From Suilimivivens sp963650485 (lineage in GTDB: Bacteria > Bacillota > Clostridia > Lachnospirales > Lachnospiraceae), in assembly GCA_963650485.1 (NCBI GenBank), contig CAVJLN010000001.1, forward strand, positions 37,586 to 101,585: a stretch of 64,000 nucleotides of DNA, given 5' to 3'. The notes under the pieces were generated by a model, which was not told where the DNA came from, did no database searches, and saw only the letters and a program-made list of their open reading frames with translations. Shown here one piece after another: positions 24,764 through 33,168 of the stretch. Numbering within the stretch: position 1 is the first letter of the stretch; each line of letters begins with the position of its first letter. The translations under genes were made by a program, and so were the position numbers.

Positions 24764-25150
24764 ATGGAATTAGGTGAACGAATTAAGAAAAGAAGAAAAG
24801 AATTAGGAATCAGCGTGGACTTTGTTGCCAAAGAACTGGGGGTTTCAGTATCTACCGTATATCGTTACGAGGATTCCAGTATTGAAAAGATTCCGGTTCA
24901 TGTATTTGACAGTCTATGTCGTATCCTGCAGACAACGCCAACCAGATTAATGGGAAATGAGGTAGATGAAGATACGATATTGCCGGAAAACTTCGGAAGC
25001 CCACAGGAAGCAATGGAATTTATCTTGAAATTACCGACCCTCGCAGCCTATGGAGGCTATGATCTGGATAAGTTGGATGATAGGAAAATCATGGAATTTG
25101 CCAATGAAATTTTGCAGCAGTTGAAACTGGTTAGTTATAAATATAAGTGA
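24764..25150 (+). CDS. XRE-family helix-turn-helix regulator
   Basis: This is a DNA-binding protein (128 aa) with a Cro/C1 HTH at about residues 5-60 (LGISVDFVAKELGVSVSTVYRYE). The ~65-residue C-terminal extension is of the type seen in regulators paired with ImmA proteases. The ATG at 24764 follows GAGGAA by 7 nt; upstream TTG and ATG codons are possible. The ImmA-like gene starts 12 bp later. It probably represses both its own operon and the divergent ftsZ-like gene through the TGCA-type palindromes. Confidence 0.88.
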   Translation: MELGERIKKRRKELGISVDFVAKELGVSVSTVYRYEDSSIEKIPVHVFDSLCRILQTTPTRLMGNEVDEDTILPENFGSPQEAMEFILKLPTLAAYGGYDLDKLDDRKIMEFANEILQQLKLVSYKYK

Positions 25151-25162
25151 TGGGAATAGAAA

Positions 25163-25591
25163 ATGCGGACAAGAGAGGATATTATACGGTACGCACGTGA
25201 ATTGCGGAGAGAATATCATACGCAAAATCCATATAAACTGGCAGAGCATTTTGGAATCCGGGTGGTGGATGGGTTTCACACAGATGTGTCACGGAAAGCG
25301 TTTACTGTTAAAATGGAAACTTATCCAACCATGATTATGTTGAATGCAGCGTATGATAAAAAGTCAAGAATGGTATTATGTGCACACGAACTGGGACATG
25401 CTTTGCTGCATGAAGAAGGGATGAATCATTTCTCAGTTAACGAAAAGAATGTATTTACCAATACAGAATATGAAGCAAATTTATTTGCGGTAAGTTTGTT
25501 ATTTGATGATGACCAGTTCAATATGCCGATTTCGGAAATGTCGAACTATATTTTAAAGAGTATACTGGATTGGAATATCAGGGAGAAGTAA
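25163..25591 (+). CDS. ImmA/IrrE-family zinc metallopeptidase
   Basis: This is a gluzincin-like protease (142 aa). The zinc motif HELGH sits in LCAHELGHALLH, and the third ligand is probably the Glu in NTEYEANLFAVSLL. In known pairs (ImmR-ImmA of ICEBs1, DdrO-IrrE) such a protease cleaves the neighbouring XRE repressor and induces its targets. Here the neighbour is an XRE protein, so the divergent ftsZ-like gene and the downstream small genes are the predicted targets. Confidence 0.9.
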   Translation: MRTREDIIRYARELRREYHTQNPYKLAEHFGIRVVDGFHTDVSRKAFTVKMETYPTMIMLNAAYDKKSRMVLCAHELGHALLHEEGMNHFSVNEKNVFTNTEYEANLFAVSLLFDDDQFNMPISEMSNYILKSILDWNIREK

Positions 25592-25592
25592 A

Positions 25593-25739
25593 ATGGGGTA
25601 TTTGGAGGAAGATCTTGAGAAAATTTCGAAAGAAGCATTCTGGGAACTGGTGAAATTTAAATATCCCACGCATCAGATTGTTTTTTGTACAGAACGGGCG
25701 CTTGAAACCATACACTATGAAGGGAGTGAGGTACTATGA
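25593..25739 (+). CDS. Small hypothetical protein (48 aa)
   Basis: An open frame begins at the ATG overlapping the ImmA stop (TAA at 25589-25591, ATG at 25593). It ends in a TGA that overlaps the ATG of the next gene (ATGA at 25736-25739). Tight coupling on both sides supports real translation. The peptide is acidic with aromatic residues (EAFWELVKFKYP) and no membrane segment. I do not recognise the family. Confidence 0.6.
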   Translation: MGYLEEDLEKISKEAFWELVKFKYPTHQIVFCTERALETIHYEGSEVL

Positions 25740-26206
25740 AGAATAAATATTTCCCAGAGGAGCAAATAGAAGAGAGCGACCTTTATTTTGTGTGCTATAT
25801 GATTGAGCGGGTGGCGAGACATCTCAAGCAGAAAAACCAATATGTGGTCAATGCGATAGGAAAAGAGGAATTGTACCATCTGTTAAGCTGCGCGAATGTT
25901 TTGCACTGTGAGAATCCGTTAAAGGTTGAGGAGGATTGGATTCACGATTATCATCTGGTTTCCGGAGATGTAGATGTTACGGATGTGGATAAAGAACTGG
26001 CAACGGTCGTTCCAAGTGCCTTGCAGATGGGAAAGGTATATCAGAGATTGATTACAATGACGATGCATCTGGATGAAACAGAGGTGGATGGAATTATAAA
26101 GGTGTATAATAATCCAATCTGTGATGTGATAGATAATTATAATTGTAGTGCATTTTACGAGCCGTCTTATGTGATTGCAAGAGCATATCAGAATGGTGGA
26201 TTTTAG
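25736..26206 (+). CDS. Hypothetical protein, last gene of the XRE-ImmA operon
   Basis: This is an acidic, probably helical cytosolic protein (156 aa) with no signal peptide or membrane segment. Conserved-looking features are YFVCYMIERVARHLKQK and a stretch of His and Cys (LLSCANVLHCEN). Its start overlaps the previous stop, so it is translationally coupled to the 48-aa gene. I do not recognise the family. The position suggests a partner of the XRE/ImmA/FtsZ-like module. Confidence 0.7.
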   Translation: MKNKYFPEEQIEESDLYFVCYMIERVARHLKQKNQYVVNAIGKEELYHLLSCANVLHCENPLKVEEDWIHDYHLVSGDVDVTDVDKELATVVPSALQMGKVYQRLITMTMHLDETEVDGIIKVYNNPICDVIDNYNCSAFYEPSYVIARAYQNGGF

Positions 26207-26252
26207 TTGCCATGCATATGAGAAAATGATCCAGTGGATCATTTTGAAGTTT
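26206..26252. repeat. Palindromic intergenic element, copy 2
   Basis: GTTGCCATGCATATGAG then AAAATGATCC-AGT-GGATCATTTT. The first base is the last base of the preceding stop codon. The hairpin can terminate the upstream operon. Confidence 0.75.
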
Positions 26253-26275
26253 AGACAGAATAAGGAGTATACATC

Positions 26276-27451
26276 ATGGTTCATTTATTATTAGTAATCA
26301 TTTATTTGGCATTTATCAGCCTGGGGCTGCCGGATGCGCTGTTGGGAGCAGCGTGGCCGTCCATGTATCCGCAGTTTGATGTACCGGTATCCTACGCAGG
26401 GATTATTTCGATGATCATAGCGCTGGGAACGGTAGTTTCGAGTCTGCAGAGTGACCGGCTGACAAGAAAGCTTGGAACAGGGAAGGTTACGGCAATCAGT
26501 GTTGGAATAACGGCACTGGCATTGTTTGGGTTTTCAATCAGTCATTCCTTCTGGATGCTCTGCTTATGGGCAGTTCCTTACGGACTTGGTGCTGGAAGCG
26601 TAGATGCTTCCTTAAATAATTATGTAGCGCTTCACTATGAGAGCCGGCACATGAGCTGGCTGCATTGCATGTGGGGTGTCGGAGCATCGGCAGGACCTTA
26701 TATTATGGGCTATGTCCTGACCGCAGGCAGAGGATGGAATTCGGGATACCGGGTCATTGCTGTTTTGCAGGTCGTTCTGACCGCAATTCTGCTCTGCAGT
26801 CTGCCTCTCTGGAAGAAAAGACCAACGGAGGTGCTGCAGGATGGAAAGGTGCAGACTGCAAAAGCACTTTCCATACGTGAAGTACTGCGGCTTGCCGGAG
26901 CCAAGGAAATACTGGTCTGCTTTTTCTGCTACTGTGCCCTGGAGCAGACAACCGGTCTGTGGGCGAGCAGCTACCTCACTTTGCATAAAGGAGTTTCCGC
27001 AGATACGGCAGCTGCCTTTGCGAGTATGTTTTTCATTGGAATTACCGTGGGACGTGCACTAAGCGGATTCCTTACCATGAAGCTTAATGATGTACAGATG
27101 ATCCGGCTTGGAGAAGGGATCATAGGAATCGGTGTATTGGTGATGCTTCTGCCATTCGGACAGAATTTATCCCTGGCAGGTCTGATTCTGATCGGATTGG
27201 GCTGTGCACCGGTGTACCCCTGCGTAATCCATTCGACGCCTGCACACTTCGGTGCCGATAAGTCACAGGCGATTATCGGAATCCAGATGGCATGTGCTTA
27301 TGTGGGAACCTGTCTGATGCCGCCGGTATTCGGACTGATTGCCAATCATATTACGGTGGCATTGCTGCCAGTTTATCTTCTTATTATATTGGTGCTCATG
27401 GTGATTATGCATGAGCTTCTATGTAAGAAAACAGGAGGAACAGGTTTATGA
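26276..27451 (+). CDS. MFS transporter
   Basis: This is a 12-helix carrier (391 aa). The N-terminus reads LAFISLGLPDALLGAAWP, and the loop 2-3 motif is reduced to SDRLTRKLGTGK. The overall pattern, with PYGLGAGSVDASLNNYVA, resembles the sugar/fucose-permease-like branch. AAGGAG lies 9 nt before the ATG. Its last codons overlap the start of the flavoprotein gene, so the two are coupled. Confidence 0.88.
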   Translation: MVHLLLVIIYLAFISLGLPDALLGAAWPSMYPQFDVPVSYAGIISMIIALGTVVSSLQSDRLTRKLGTGKVTAISVGITALALFGFSISHSFWMLCLWAVPYGLGAGSVDASLNNYVALHYESRHMSWLHCMWGVGASAGPYIMGYVLTAGRGWNSGYRVIAVLQVVLTAILLCSLPLWKKRPTEVLQDGKVQTAKALSIREVLRLAGAKEILVCFFCYCALEQTTGLWASSYLTLHKGVSADTAAAFASMFFIGITVGRALSGFLTMKLNDVQMIRLGEGIIGIGVLVMLLPFGQNLSLAGLILIGLGCAPVYPCVIHSTPAHFGADKSQAIIGIQMACAYVGTCLMPPVFGLIANHITVALLPVYLLIILVLMVIMHELLCKKTGGTGL

Positions 27452-28065
27452 AGGTATTAATGCTCAACGGAAGTCCCAGAGTGGACGGTAACACAAGCAT
27501 TGCGCTTAGAGAGATGGAACAGGTATTTTTGCAGGAAGGAATGGAGGTTGAAACGGTACAGGTCGGCAATCAGGCGGTCCGTGGCTGCATGGCCTGCGGT
27601 TACTGCGGAAAGAACGGCAAGTGTGTTTTTGACGATGTTGTGAACAAACTGGCACCGAAGCTTGAAGAGGCAGACGGACTGGTGGTAGCAAGTCCGGTAT
27701 ATTATGCATCGGCGAATGCAACACTCATAGCCGTTCTTGACCGGCTGTTTTACAGTACCCATTTTGATAAAACCATGAAGGTCGGGGCAAGTGTGGTCTG
27801 TGCCAGAAGAGGCGGCTGCTCTGCAACCTTCGATGAACTGAACAAATATTTCACGATTTCCAATATGCCGGTTGCACCGAGCCAGTACTGGAATTCCATT
27901 CATGGATTGGAAAAAGGAGAAGCTTCACAGGATGAAGAAGGAAAGCAGACGATGAGAGTATTGGCAAGAAACATGAGCTTTTTGATGAAGAGTATCGCAC
28001 TTGGCAAAGAACAGTTCGGACTTCCGGAAAAGGAAGAACGGGCTGCTACCCACTTTATCCGTTAA
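27448..28065 (+). CDS. Iron-sulfur flavoprotein / NADPH-dependent FMN reductase family
   Basis: This is a flavodoxin-fold protein (205 aa). The phosphate-binding loop is NGSPRVDGNTS, and the compact cysteine motif is C-x2-C-x2-C-x5-C in MACGYCGKNGKC, as in Isf-type iron-sulfur flavoproteins that bind one 4Fe-4S cluster and FMN. ASPVYYASANA is the usual flavin contact. It probably transfers electrons or reduces quinones or oxidants under anaerobic conditions. It overlaps the preceding MFS gene by 4 nt. Confidence 0.88.
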   Translation: MKVLMLNGSPRVDGNTSIALREMEQVFLQEGMEVETVQVGNQAVRGCMACGYCGKNGKCVFDDVVNKLAPKLEEADGLVVASPVYYASANATLIAVLDRLFYSTHFDKTMKVGASVVCARRGGCSATFDELNKYFTISNMPVAPSQYWNSIHGLEKGEASQDEEGKQTMRVLARNMSFLMKSIALGKEQFGLPEKEERAATHFIR

Positions 28066-28068
28066 TAG

Positions 28069-28090
28069 GTAACTGTTCTGAAACAGTTAC
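28069..28090. repeat. GTAAC/GTTAC palindrome
   Basis: GTAACTGTT-CTGA-AACAGTTAC, perfect. A member of the short dispersed palindrome family. Confidence 0.65.
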
Positions 28091-28138
28091 GTTAATATCA
28101 GGAATGAGTCAAAATGAGTGTCTGACCGCAGGTAAAAT

Positions 28139-29005
28139 ATGGATACTTTCGAAATACGAACGAATCAGCCAATTAAATATCAGATTTGCGGAAACCTACG
28201 CGCATCGGACGGCTTCCTGCATCACAAAAGAAGTATGGAGCAGCATGTCTTGATTGTGGTATTAAAGGGAACGTTGTACCTGCGTGCGGCTGGTGAAAAT
28301 GTGATTGTCCGGTCGGGTCAATATATCCTCCTTCGAGCCGGAGAAGAGCACGAAGGGTGGAAAGCATCCGAAGGGGAACTGTCTTATTTCTGGGTACACT
28401 TTTCCGGGCAGGATACAGAGAACGAGGAAAATACCGGGAATTATTATCACTTTCCGTCTTTTGGGACACTTCCTGCCATGCAGCGGGTGACCACACTGTT
28501 CCGGCAGCTTCTCGATCTGTCGCGGACCTGGCAGGAGGAGCAGGGGCAGATGCTTGACTATTGCTGCAGCACGCTTTTGATGGAGCTTACCCTGGAAATG
28601 AACAGAGAAAGTCATAAGGGTGAAGCCCTCGAAGGAGGAGAGGAGATGGAACAGGCGAAACCACAGGTACAGCAGGCAATCCGGGAGGCGATGGATTACA
28701 TCACCATGAACTGCCATAAGCAGATGGATTCGGCCATGGTGGCGCAGCATCTGCACTACAATCCGGATTATTTCGCTTCTCTGTTCCGGAAACAGACCGG
28801 CATGACGATTACGCAGTACCTTAATAAAATGCGGATCGAGCTTGCCAAGCGCCTTTTGGTCAATGAAAACGTAAGCATCAAAGAAGCCGCATATTCCAGC
28901 GGCTTCCAGGATGAAAAATATTTTATGCGGATTTTCAAACGTCAGGAGGGGATGACTCCCCTCGCTTATAAGACGGCGTTTCAAAAATCTTTTATCAATC
29001 ATTAG
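28139..29005 (+). CDS. AraC-family transcriptional regulator
   Basis: This is a 288-aa regulator with an N-terminal cupin-like sensing domain (GQYILLRAGEEHEGW, about residues 20-110) and a C-terminal double HTH of the AraC/XylS type (FASLFRKQTGMTITQYLN and AYSSGFQDEKYFMRIFKRQ, about 190-285). The ligand is probably a sugar. The convergent GH127 gene is a plausible target, but so is the flavoprotein operon. Confidence 0.9.
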   Translation: MDTFEIRTNQPIKYQICGNLRASDGFLHHKRSMEQHVLIVVLKGTLYLRAAGENVIVRSGQYILLRAGEEHEGWKASEGELSYFWVHFSGQDTENEENTGNYYHFPSFGTLPAMQRVTTLFRQLLDLSRTWQEEQGQMLDYCCSTLLMELTLEMNRESHKGEALEGGEEMEQAKPQVQQAIREAMDYITMNCHKQMDSAMVAQHLHYNPDYFASLFRKQTGMTITQYLNKMRIELAKRLLVNENVSIKEAAYSSGFQDEKYFMRIFKRQEGMTPLAYKTAFQKSFINH

Positions 29006-29049
29006 AGAAACGCTGATTTAAATCGCAATTCCTTAGATGATGAACCGGA

Positions 29050-30882
29050 TTACTGATCCGAAGGCTTCTTTAAAGAGAAGTATACGGTATAGGTTTCATC
29101 ATCGATTTCATAGAGCGGTCGGAAGGTAAAGTTTTCCGGCTGCTTTTTCGTGAGATAGGTACTCTGCTTCCAGGGGAAGACACTGTACATATGCTCAGAC
29201 TGTGCGTAAAGCGCATCCTCCGGGGTTTCACCATTGGTATAAAGACCATGATCCTTCTCACACATACCGGCAAGAACAACAGGTCCTTCCATGATTGCGG
29301 ATTTCTCCGGCTGATCCGGTAATGACACATAGGAAAGAGCAGGTGCAAGGAATAAGTCAATGGTGTCATCTTTCCATGTTTTCTGGATTTTCAGGTAGCC
29401 ATCCTCCATCACGGGGTTGGTAAGTGATTCACCGTTCACGCTGACAACCGGTGCACCCTTAACCCATGCGGGAACACGCAGGCAGAGAGTGAATACGGTA
29501 GGAGCGGAAGCTTTTACCTTGAACTGTAACTGCCATCTGGAGCTCTGTCCCTGATCCTTTTCATCAAAAAATGCCTGATCGTTGTAATACTTCATATTGG
29601 TATCCTGGGAAACTTCAATGAGATCACCGTGGCAGTCCCATTTTGCAGTGGAAGGAATGTACTGGCTTACCAGGAACTCGTTTTGTTTCGGATCTTCATA
29701 ATAAATGAGATCCGGATACAGGGTCTGTGCCTGCACCATGGTTCCGTGACAGCACCAGAAGTCGTGACGCTTGGTGCCCCATTTTTTATGACCGCCTGCG
29801 CTTAAAGGCAGGAAGTAGGTCGGCGTACCGGTCCGTGCATTCTGCTGTGCAAGGAAACCGTTGTAAAGGGCACGTTCAATGTAATCACCGTACTGCTTGT
29901 CACCGGTCCAGCGATACAGGTAGGTAGCTAAACGTACCATATTATATACGGTACAGAATTCCTGATCACGGTCGTTTAAGTACTGGCCGGAAAGGAAAGG
30001 CGGTACCCAGAATTCTCCGGAGTTGGCGCTTCCGGTACAGAAAGAGCCACGGTCGGTAACGGCACATTTCCAGAAAAGCTCTACGATGGTCTTATACTTC
30101 TCATCACCGGTTACTTCATACATTCTGGCAGCGCCATGTGCCCACGGAATGCTGGCGTTCGTATGGCAGTTGGTTAACGCATCCTTTCCCTCTGACAGCT
30201 TGCCAAAAAGGCTCGGATGGCTGTAACGAGAAGCCAGTGTTTCATAAACAGGATCCTTTGTGGTTTCAAAAAGGAGTGCCCACATTTCCAGCATACCGGA
30301 TTCTTCGCCACTGTATACCGCGTGCGGATTGGTGGACTGTACCTTTTCGATCCAGCGGATATACCAGTCAGCCAGATGACGGACGATGGCAAGCGCCTGC
30401 TCGTTACCGGCATAGAGATAAGCGTGGGTAAGTCCCATGATTAATTTATGCATCACATACTGGGGAGACCATATAGGAAGCTCCCTTTCCAGACGGGTAA
30501 AGTATTTCTCCGGGAAAGGTCCGATCCATTCTCCGCCGTTTAATTCCTGACATTTGGCAAGCTCGCTGATGATTTCGTCAAGCTTTGCTTTTAAAGCGGC
30601 ATCGTTTTCGGATGCGATTAGGGAAGAAGCTGCGGAAAGCCAGTGTCCTAAGAAATGGCCGCGGAGCTGACAGGTGGGAGCTTCCCAGCCCCAGTGAAGC
30701 TTTGCAGTTTCCGGTTTTTCAAGAACCTGAAGCTCCGGCATGACGATTCCTGCCTCCAGATAGTAGCTCTGTAACAATTCCTGAGTACCCAGTTCCATAA
30801 GATAATTACGATTTACAAGCATTCTTTCACGGAATAAACCGGGAAGCATGGTGACATTTTTCTTTTCAAGATTCTGAAGCAT
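29050..30882 (-). CDS. GH127-family glycoside hydrolase (beta-L-arabinofuranosidase-like)
   Basis: This is a zinc-dependent retaining glycosidase (610 aa) that in known members releases beta-linked L-arabinofuranose. The (alpha/alpha)6 barrel includes LRGHFLGHWLSAAS. The metal/nucleophile residues appear as Glu and Cys in DQEFCTVYNM and as the Cys pair in FWCCHGTM. A C-terminal beta-sandwich starts near FTLCLRVPAW. No signal peptide is seen, so it works on imported oligosaccharides. The ATG at 30882 with GGAGG just upstream is preferred over a 47-residue longer reading that lacks an RBS and overlaps the divergent gene. Confidence 0.88.
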   Translation of the reverse strand: MLQNLEKKNVTMLPGLFRERMLVNRNYLMELGTQELLQSYYLEAGIVMPELQVLEKPETAKLHWGWEAPTCQLRGHFLGHWLSAASSLIASENDAALKAKLDEIISELAKCQELNGGEWIGPFPEKYFTRLERELPIWSPQYVMHKLIMGLTHAYLYAGNEQALAIVRHLADWYIRWIEKVQSTNPHAVYSGEESGMLEMWALLFETTKDPVYETLASRYSHPSLFGKLSEGKDALTNCHTNASIPWAHGAARMYEVTGDEKYKTIVELFWKCAVTDRGSFCTGSANSGEFWVPPFLSGQYLNDRDQEFCTVYNMVRLATYLYRWTGDKQYGDYIERALYNGFLAQQNARTGTPTYFLPLSAGGHKKWGTKRHDFWCCHGTMVQAQTLYPDLIYYEDPKQNEFLVSQYIPSTAKWDCHGDLIEVSQDTNMKYYNDQAFFDEKDQGQSSRWQLQFKVKASAPTVFTLCLRVPAWVKGAPVVSVNGESLTNPVMEDGYLKIQKTWKDDTIDLFLAPALSYVSLPDQPEKSAIMEGPVVLAGMCEKDHGLYTNGETPEDALYAQSEHMYSVFPWKQSTYLTKKQPENFTFRPLYEIDDETYTVYFSLKKPSDQ

Positions 30883-31011
30883 GTTGATCCTCCTTCGTAT
30901 AAGTCGAATTGTTTTGTTAAGAAAAGTATAAGAAATGAATCCCTGTTTGTCGGTAGACAAAATCCGAGATTTGGTAGATAATAGAGACAATAGTACGGAG
31001 GAGAGAAGTTT

Positions 31012-32109
31012 ATGAAATGTCAAAGATGCGGAGCAGAGCTTTTAGATACAGATACCTTCTGCGTGAAATGCGGACAGAAGGTTGGAGAACCGGCGAGATG
31101 TCCGGTTTGCGGTGAAATCCTGCGGAAAGGAACCAAATTCTGCCACAAATGCGGAGCTGCGGTAAATAATGAAGATACGGAGCCTCACGATGAGGAGATT
31201 CCGGTTACTCCACAAAAGACGATCGATATTCCGTTCGACGTGATTGAGAAAAGCATTATCATGGAAGCAGAGCAGGCAGTGGTGAAACGGGATTTCAGTG
31301 AGGCAGAGGCAAGACAGGAACGTATAAAACGTGGTGAAATCACGGAATATTCCGATGTGGCTGAAACGGACCAAGGTATAAGGACACAGGTTCGGGAAGA
31401 GGAAAATCAGGAAGCAAGGGAAGAAATTCCAGTGCCAGTTGTCAGAGAGCGTCCCTCCAAGGTGGTGGAAGCCGTGCGGGAAGGCCGGATTTATGAACAG
31501 CCACAGGAGGATTCCCCGAAAGAGGAGGAACCGGCAGGAAAGAAGAGAACAGACCGGCAGAAGGATTCCTGCAGGAGGATGGATTCCCCCTATGCTCAGG
31601 AAGAAGATCGCTATGAGGATAACGGTTATGAAGACGTGGGGTATGAGGATGCAGATTATGAGGATGCCGATTACGGGGAGGATGACTATGAGGATGGGAA
31701 AGAATCCTCCGGCGGCTTTGATCTGACGAAGGCAACGATGATTCTTGGTATTATCGTTCTTATTATCATACTGATTGCCGGAGGTATTATTCTTAAGCAA
31801 AAGTTGAATTTTAATGCAAATGACGGAGAGGATACAGTTGCGGAACAGCAGGAAGGAAGTAACGAATCAGATAACGGGGGAAACACAGGAGAGACCACCC
31901 CGGGAGAAGTCGCAGGGAAGCTTCAGATCATTAAGAACGTCAATATGAGAAACCAGCCGAGTACGGAGAATTCCAGTATCCTCGGTGTGGCAAAGACCGG
32001 TGAAGTGTATGAGTATTATGAGCTCGTCAGCGATTCCTGGTATCATATCCGTTTGAGTGACGGAAGTGATGCGTACGTTTATAAGGAATATGTAGAAGTA
32101 TTGAATTAG
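31012..32109 (+). CDS. Zinc-ribbon membrane protein with SH3b domain
   Basis: This is a single-pass membrane protein (365 aa). Two zinc ribbons sit at the N-terminus (CQRCGAEL...CVKCG and CPVCGEIL...CHKCG, residues 3-48). A long charged linker follows, containing tandem acidic repeats of the type YEDxGYEDxxYED (about 200-225). A transmembrane helix (ILGIIVLIIILIAGGIIL, about 245-262) comes next, and the chain ends in a bacterial SH3 domain (VNMRNQPS...YVEVLN). The topology suggests cytosolic zinc ribbons and an extracellular SH3b, possibly contacting the cell wall. The partner is unknown. ACGGAGGAG precedes the ATG. Confidence 0.85.
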   Translation: MKCQRCGAELLDTDTFCVKCGQKVGEPARCPVCGEILRKGTKFCHKCGAAVNNEDTEPHDEEIPVTPQKTIDIPFDVIEKSIIMEAEQAVVKRDFSEAEARQERIKRGEITEYSDVAETDQGIRTQVREEENQEAREEIPVPVVRERPSKVVEAVREGRIYEQPQEDSPKEEEPAGKKRTDRQKDSCRRMDSPYAQEEDRYEDNGYEDVGYEDADYEDADYGEDDYEDGKESSGGFDLTKATMILGIIVLIIILIAGGIILKQKLNFNANDGEDTVAEQQEGSNESDNGGNTGETTPGEVAGKLQIIKNVNMRNQPSTENSSILGVAKTGEVYEYYELVSDSWYHIRLSDGSDAYVYKEYVEVLN

Positions 32110-32114
32110 ATTTA

Positions 32115-32151
32115 TTTACCTATTGACAAGGTGGGTAAAAGGAAGTATACT
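32115..32151 (+). promoter_or_regulatory. cysK promoter with dyad over the -35
   Basis: TTGACA (32123-32128), 17 bp, TATACT (32146-32151). TTTACC (32115-32120) and GGTAAA (32134-32139) form an inverted repeat centred on the -35. It is a candidate site for the Rrf2 regulator encoded next to cysK. Confidence 0.7.
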
Positions 32152-32210
32152 GCAAACAATTAATGAGAATACTTATCTTTTGAAACCAGTCAGGAAGAGG
32201 AGGAATCGAA

Positions 32211-33143
32211 ATGGCTAAGATTTATACATCCGCGGATCAGCTGATCGGAAGAACACCGTTACTTGAGTTGACACATTTGGAACAGGAATATGGATTAAAA
32301 GCAAAGCTTTATGCAAAGATGGAGTACTTTAATCCGGCCGGCTCCGTTAAGGATCGTGTAGCGAAGATGATGCTGGATGATGCAGAGAAGGAAGGAAAGC
32401 TGACGAAGGACTCTGTAATTATTGAGCCGACTTCCGGAAATACCGGTATTGGTCTTGCATCTGTTGCAGCAGCAAGAGGCTACCGTATTATTATCGTTAT
32501 GCCGGATACGATGTCTGTAGAACGCAGACAGTTAATGAAGGCATATGGCGCAGAGTTGGTATTATCCGAAGGCGCGAAGGGAATGAAGGGCGCAATTGCG
32601 AAGGCCAACGAGCTGGCAGCAGAGATCCCGAACAGCTTTATCCCCGGACAGTTTGTGAATCCGTCCAATCCGAAGGCACATTATGAAACAACCGGACCGG
32701 AAATCTGGGAAGATACCGATGGTAACGTCGATTATTTTGTAGCAGGTGTCGGCACAGGCGGTACGGTAACAGGTGTTGGTAAATATTTAAAGGAAAAGAA
32801 TCCTGCTGTGAAGGTGGTTGCAGTAGAGCCGGCTACGAGTGCCGTATTATCTACCGGTGTGGCAGGGGCACATAAGATTCAGGGTATCGGTGCCGGATTT
32901 GTACCGGAAATTCTGGATACTACGATTTATGATGAAATCATCCCGGTTGCAAACGAGGATGCATTTGCACTTGGAAAGAAGATTGGCACAAGCGAAGGTG
33001 TACTGGTTGGTATTTCTTCCGGTGCAGCCGTATGGGCAGCATTGGAAGTCGCGAAACGTCCGGAAAACGAAGGAAAGAACATTGTGGTTCTGCTTCCGGA
33101 TACAGGAGACCGGTATCTTTCCACTCCTTTATTCGCAGAATAA
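32211..33143 (+). CDS. cysK: Cysteine synthase A (O-acetylserine sulfhydrylase)
   Basis: This PLP enzyme (310 aa) makes cysteine from O-acetylserine and sulfide. K47 in NPAGSVKDR carries the cofactor. TSGNTG binds the substrate carboxylate and GTGGTVTG binds the PLP phosphate. The length is normal. RBS AGGAGGA precedes the ATG. The next gene, 25 bp downstream, is an Rrf2 regulator, recalling the CymR-CysK repressor complex of Bacillus. Confidence 0.96.
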   Translation: MAKIYTSADQLIGRTPLLELTHLEQEYGLKAKLYAKMEYFNPAGSVKDRVAKMMLDDAEKEGKLTKDSVIIEPTSGNTGIGLASVAAARGYRIIIVMPDTMSVERRQLMKAYGAELVLSEGAKGMKGAIAKANELAAEIPNSFIPGQFVNPSNPKAHYETTGPEIWEDTDGNVDYFVAGVGTGGTVTGVGKYLKEKNPAVKVVAVEPATSAVLSTGVAGAHKIQGIGAGFVPEILDTTIYDEIIPVANEDAFALGKKIGTSEGVLVGISSGAAVWAALEVAKRPENEGKNIVVLLPDTGDRYLSTPLFAE

Positions 33144-33168
33144 TCGTGAGAAGGACAGGTGACATTTT

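Noticed and set aside
28989..29060. Shared GAAACGCTGATTTAA stretch near 21805 and 29007 as a further repeat family
   Set aside because: Only two partly matching copies are present and one overlaps coding sequence, so I note the similarity but do not call a family.
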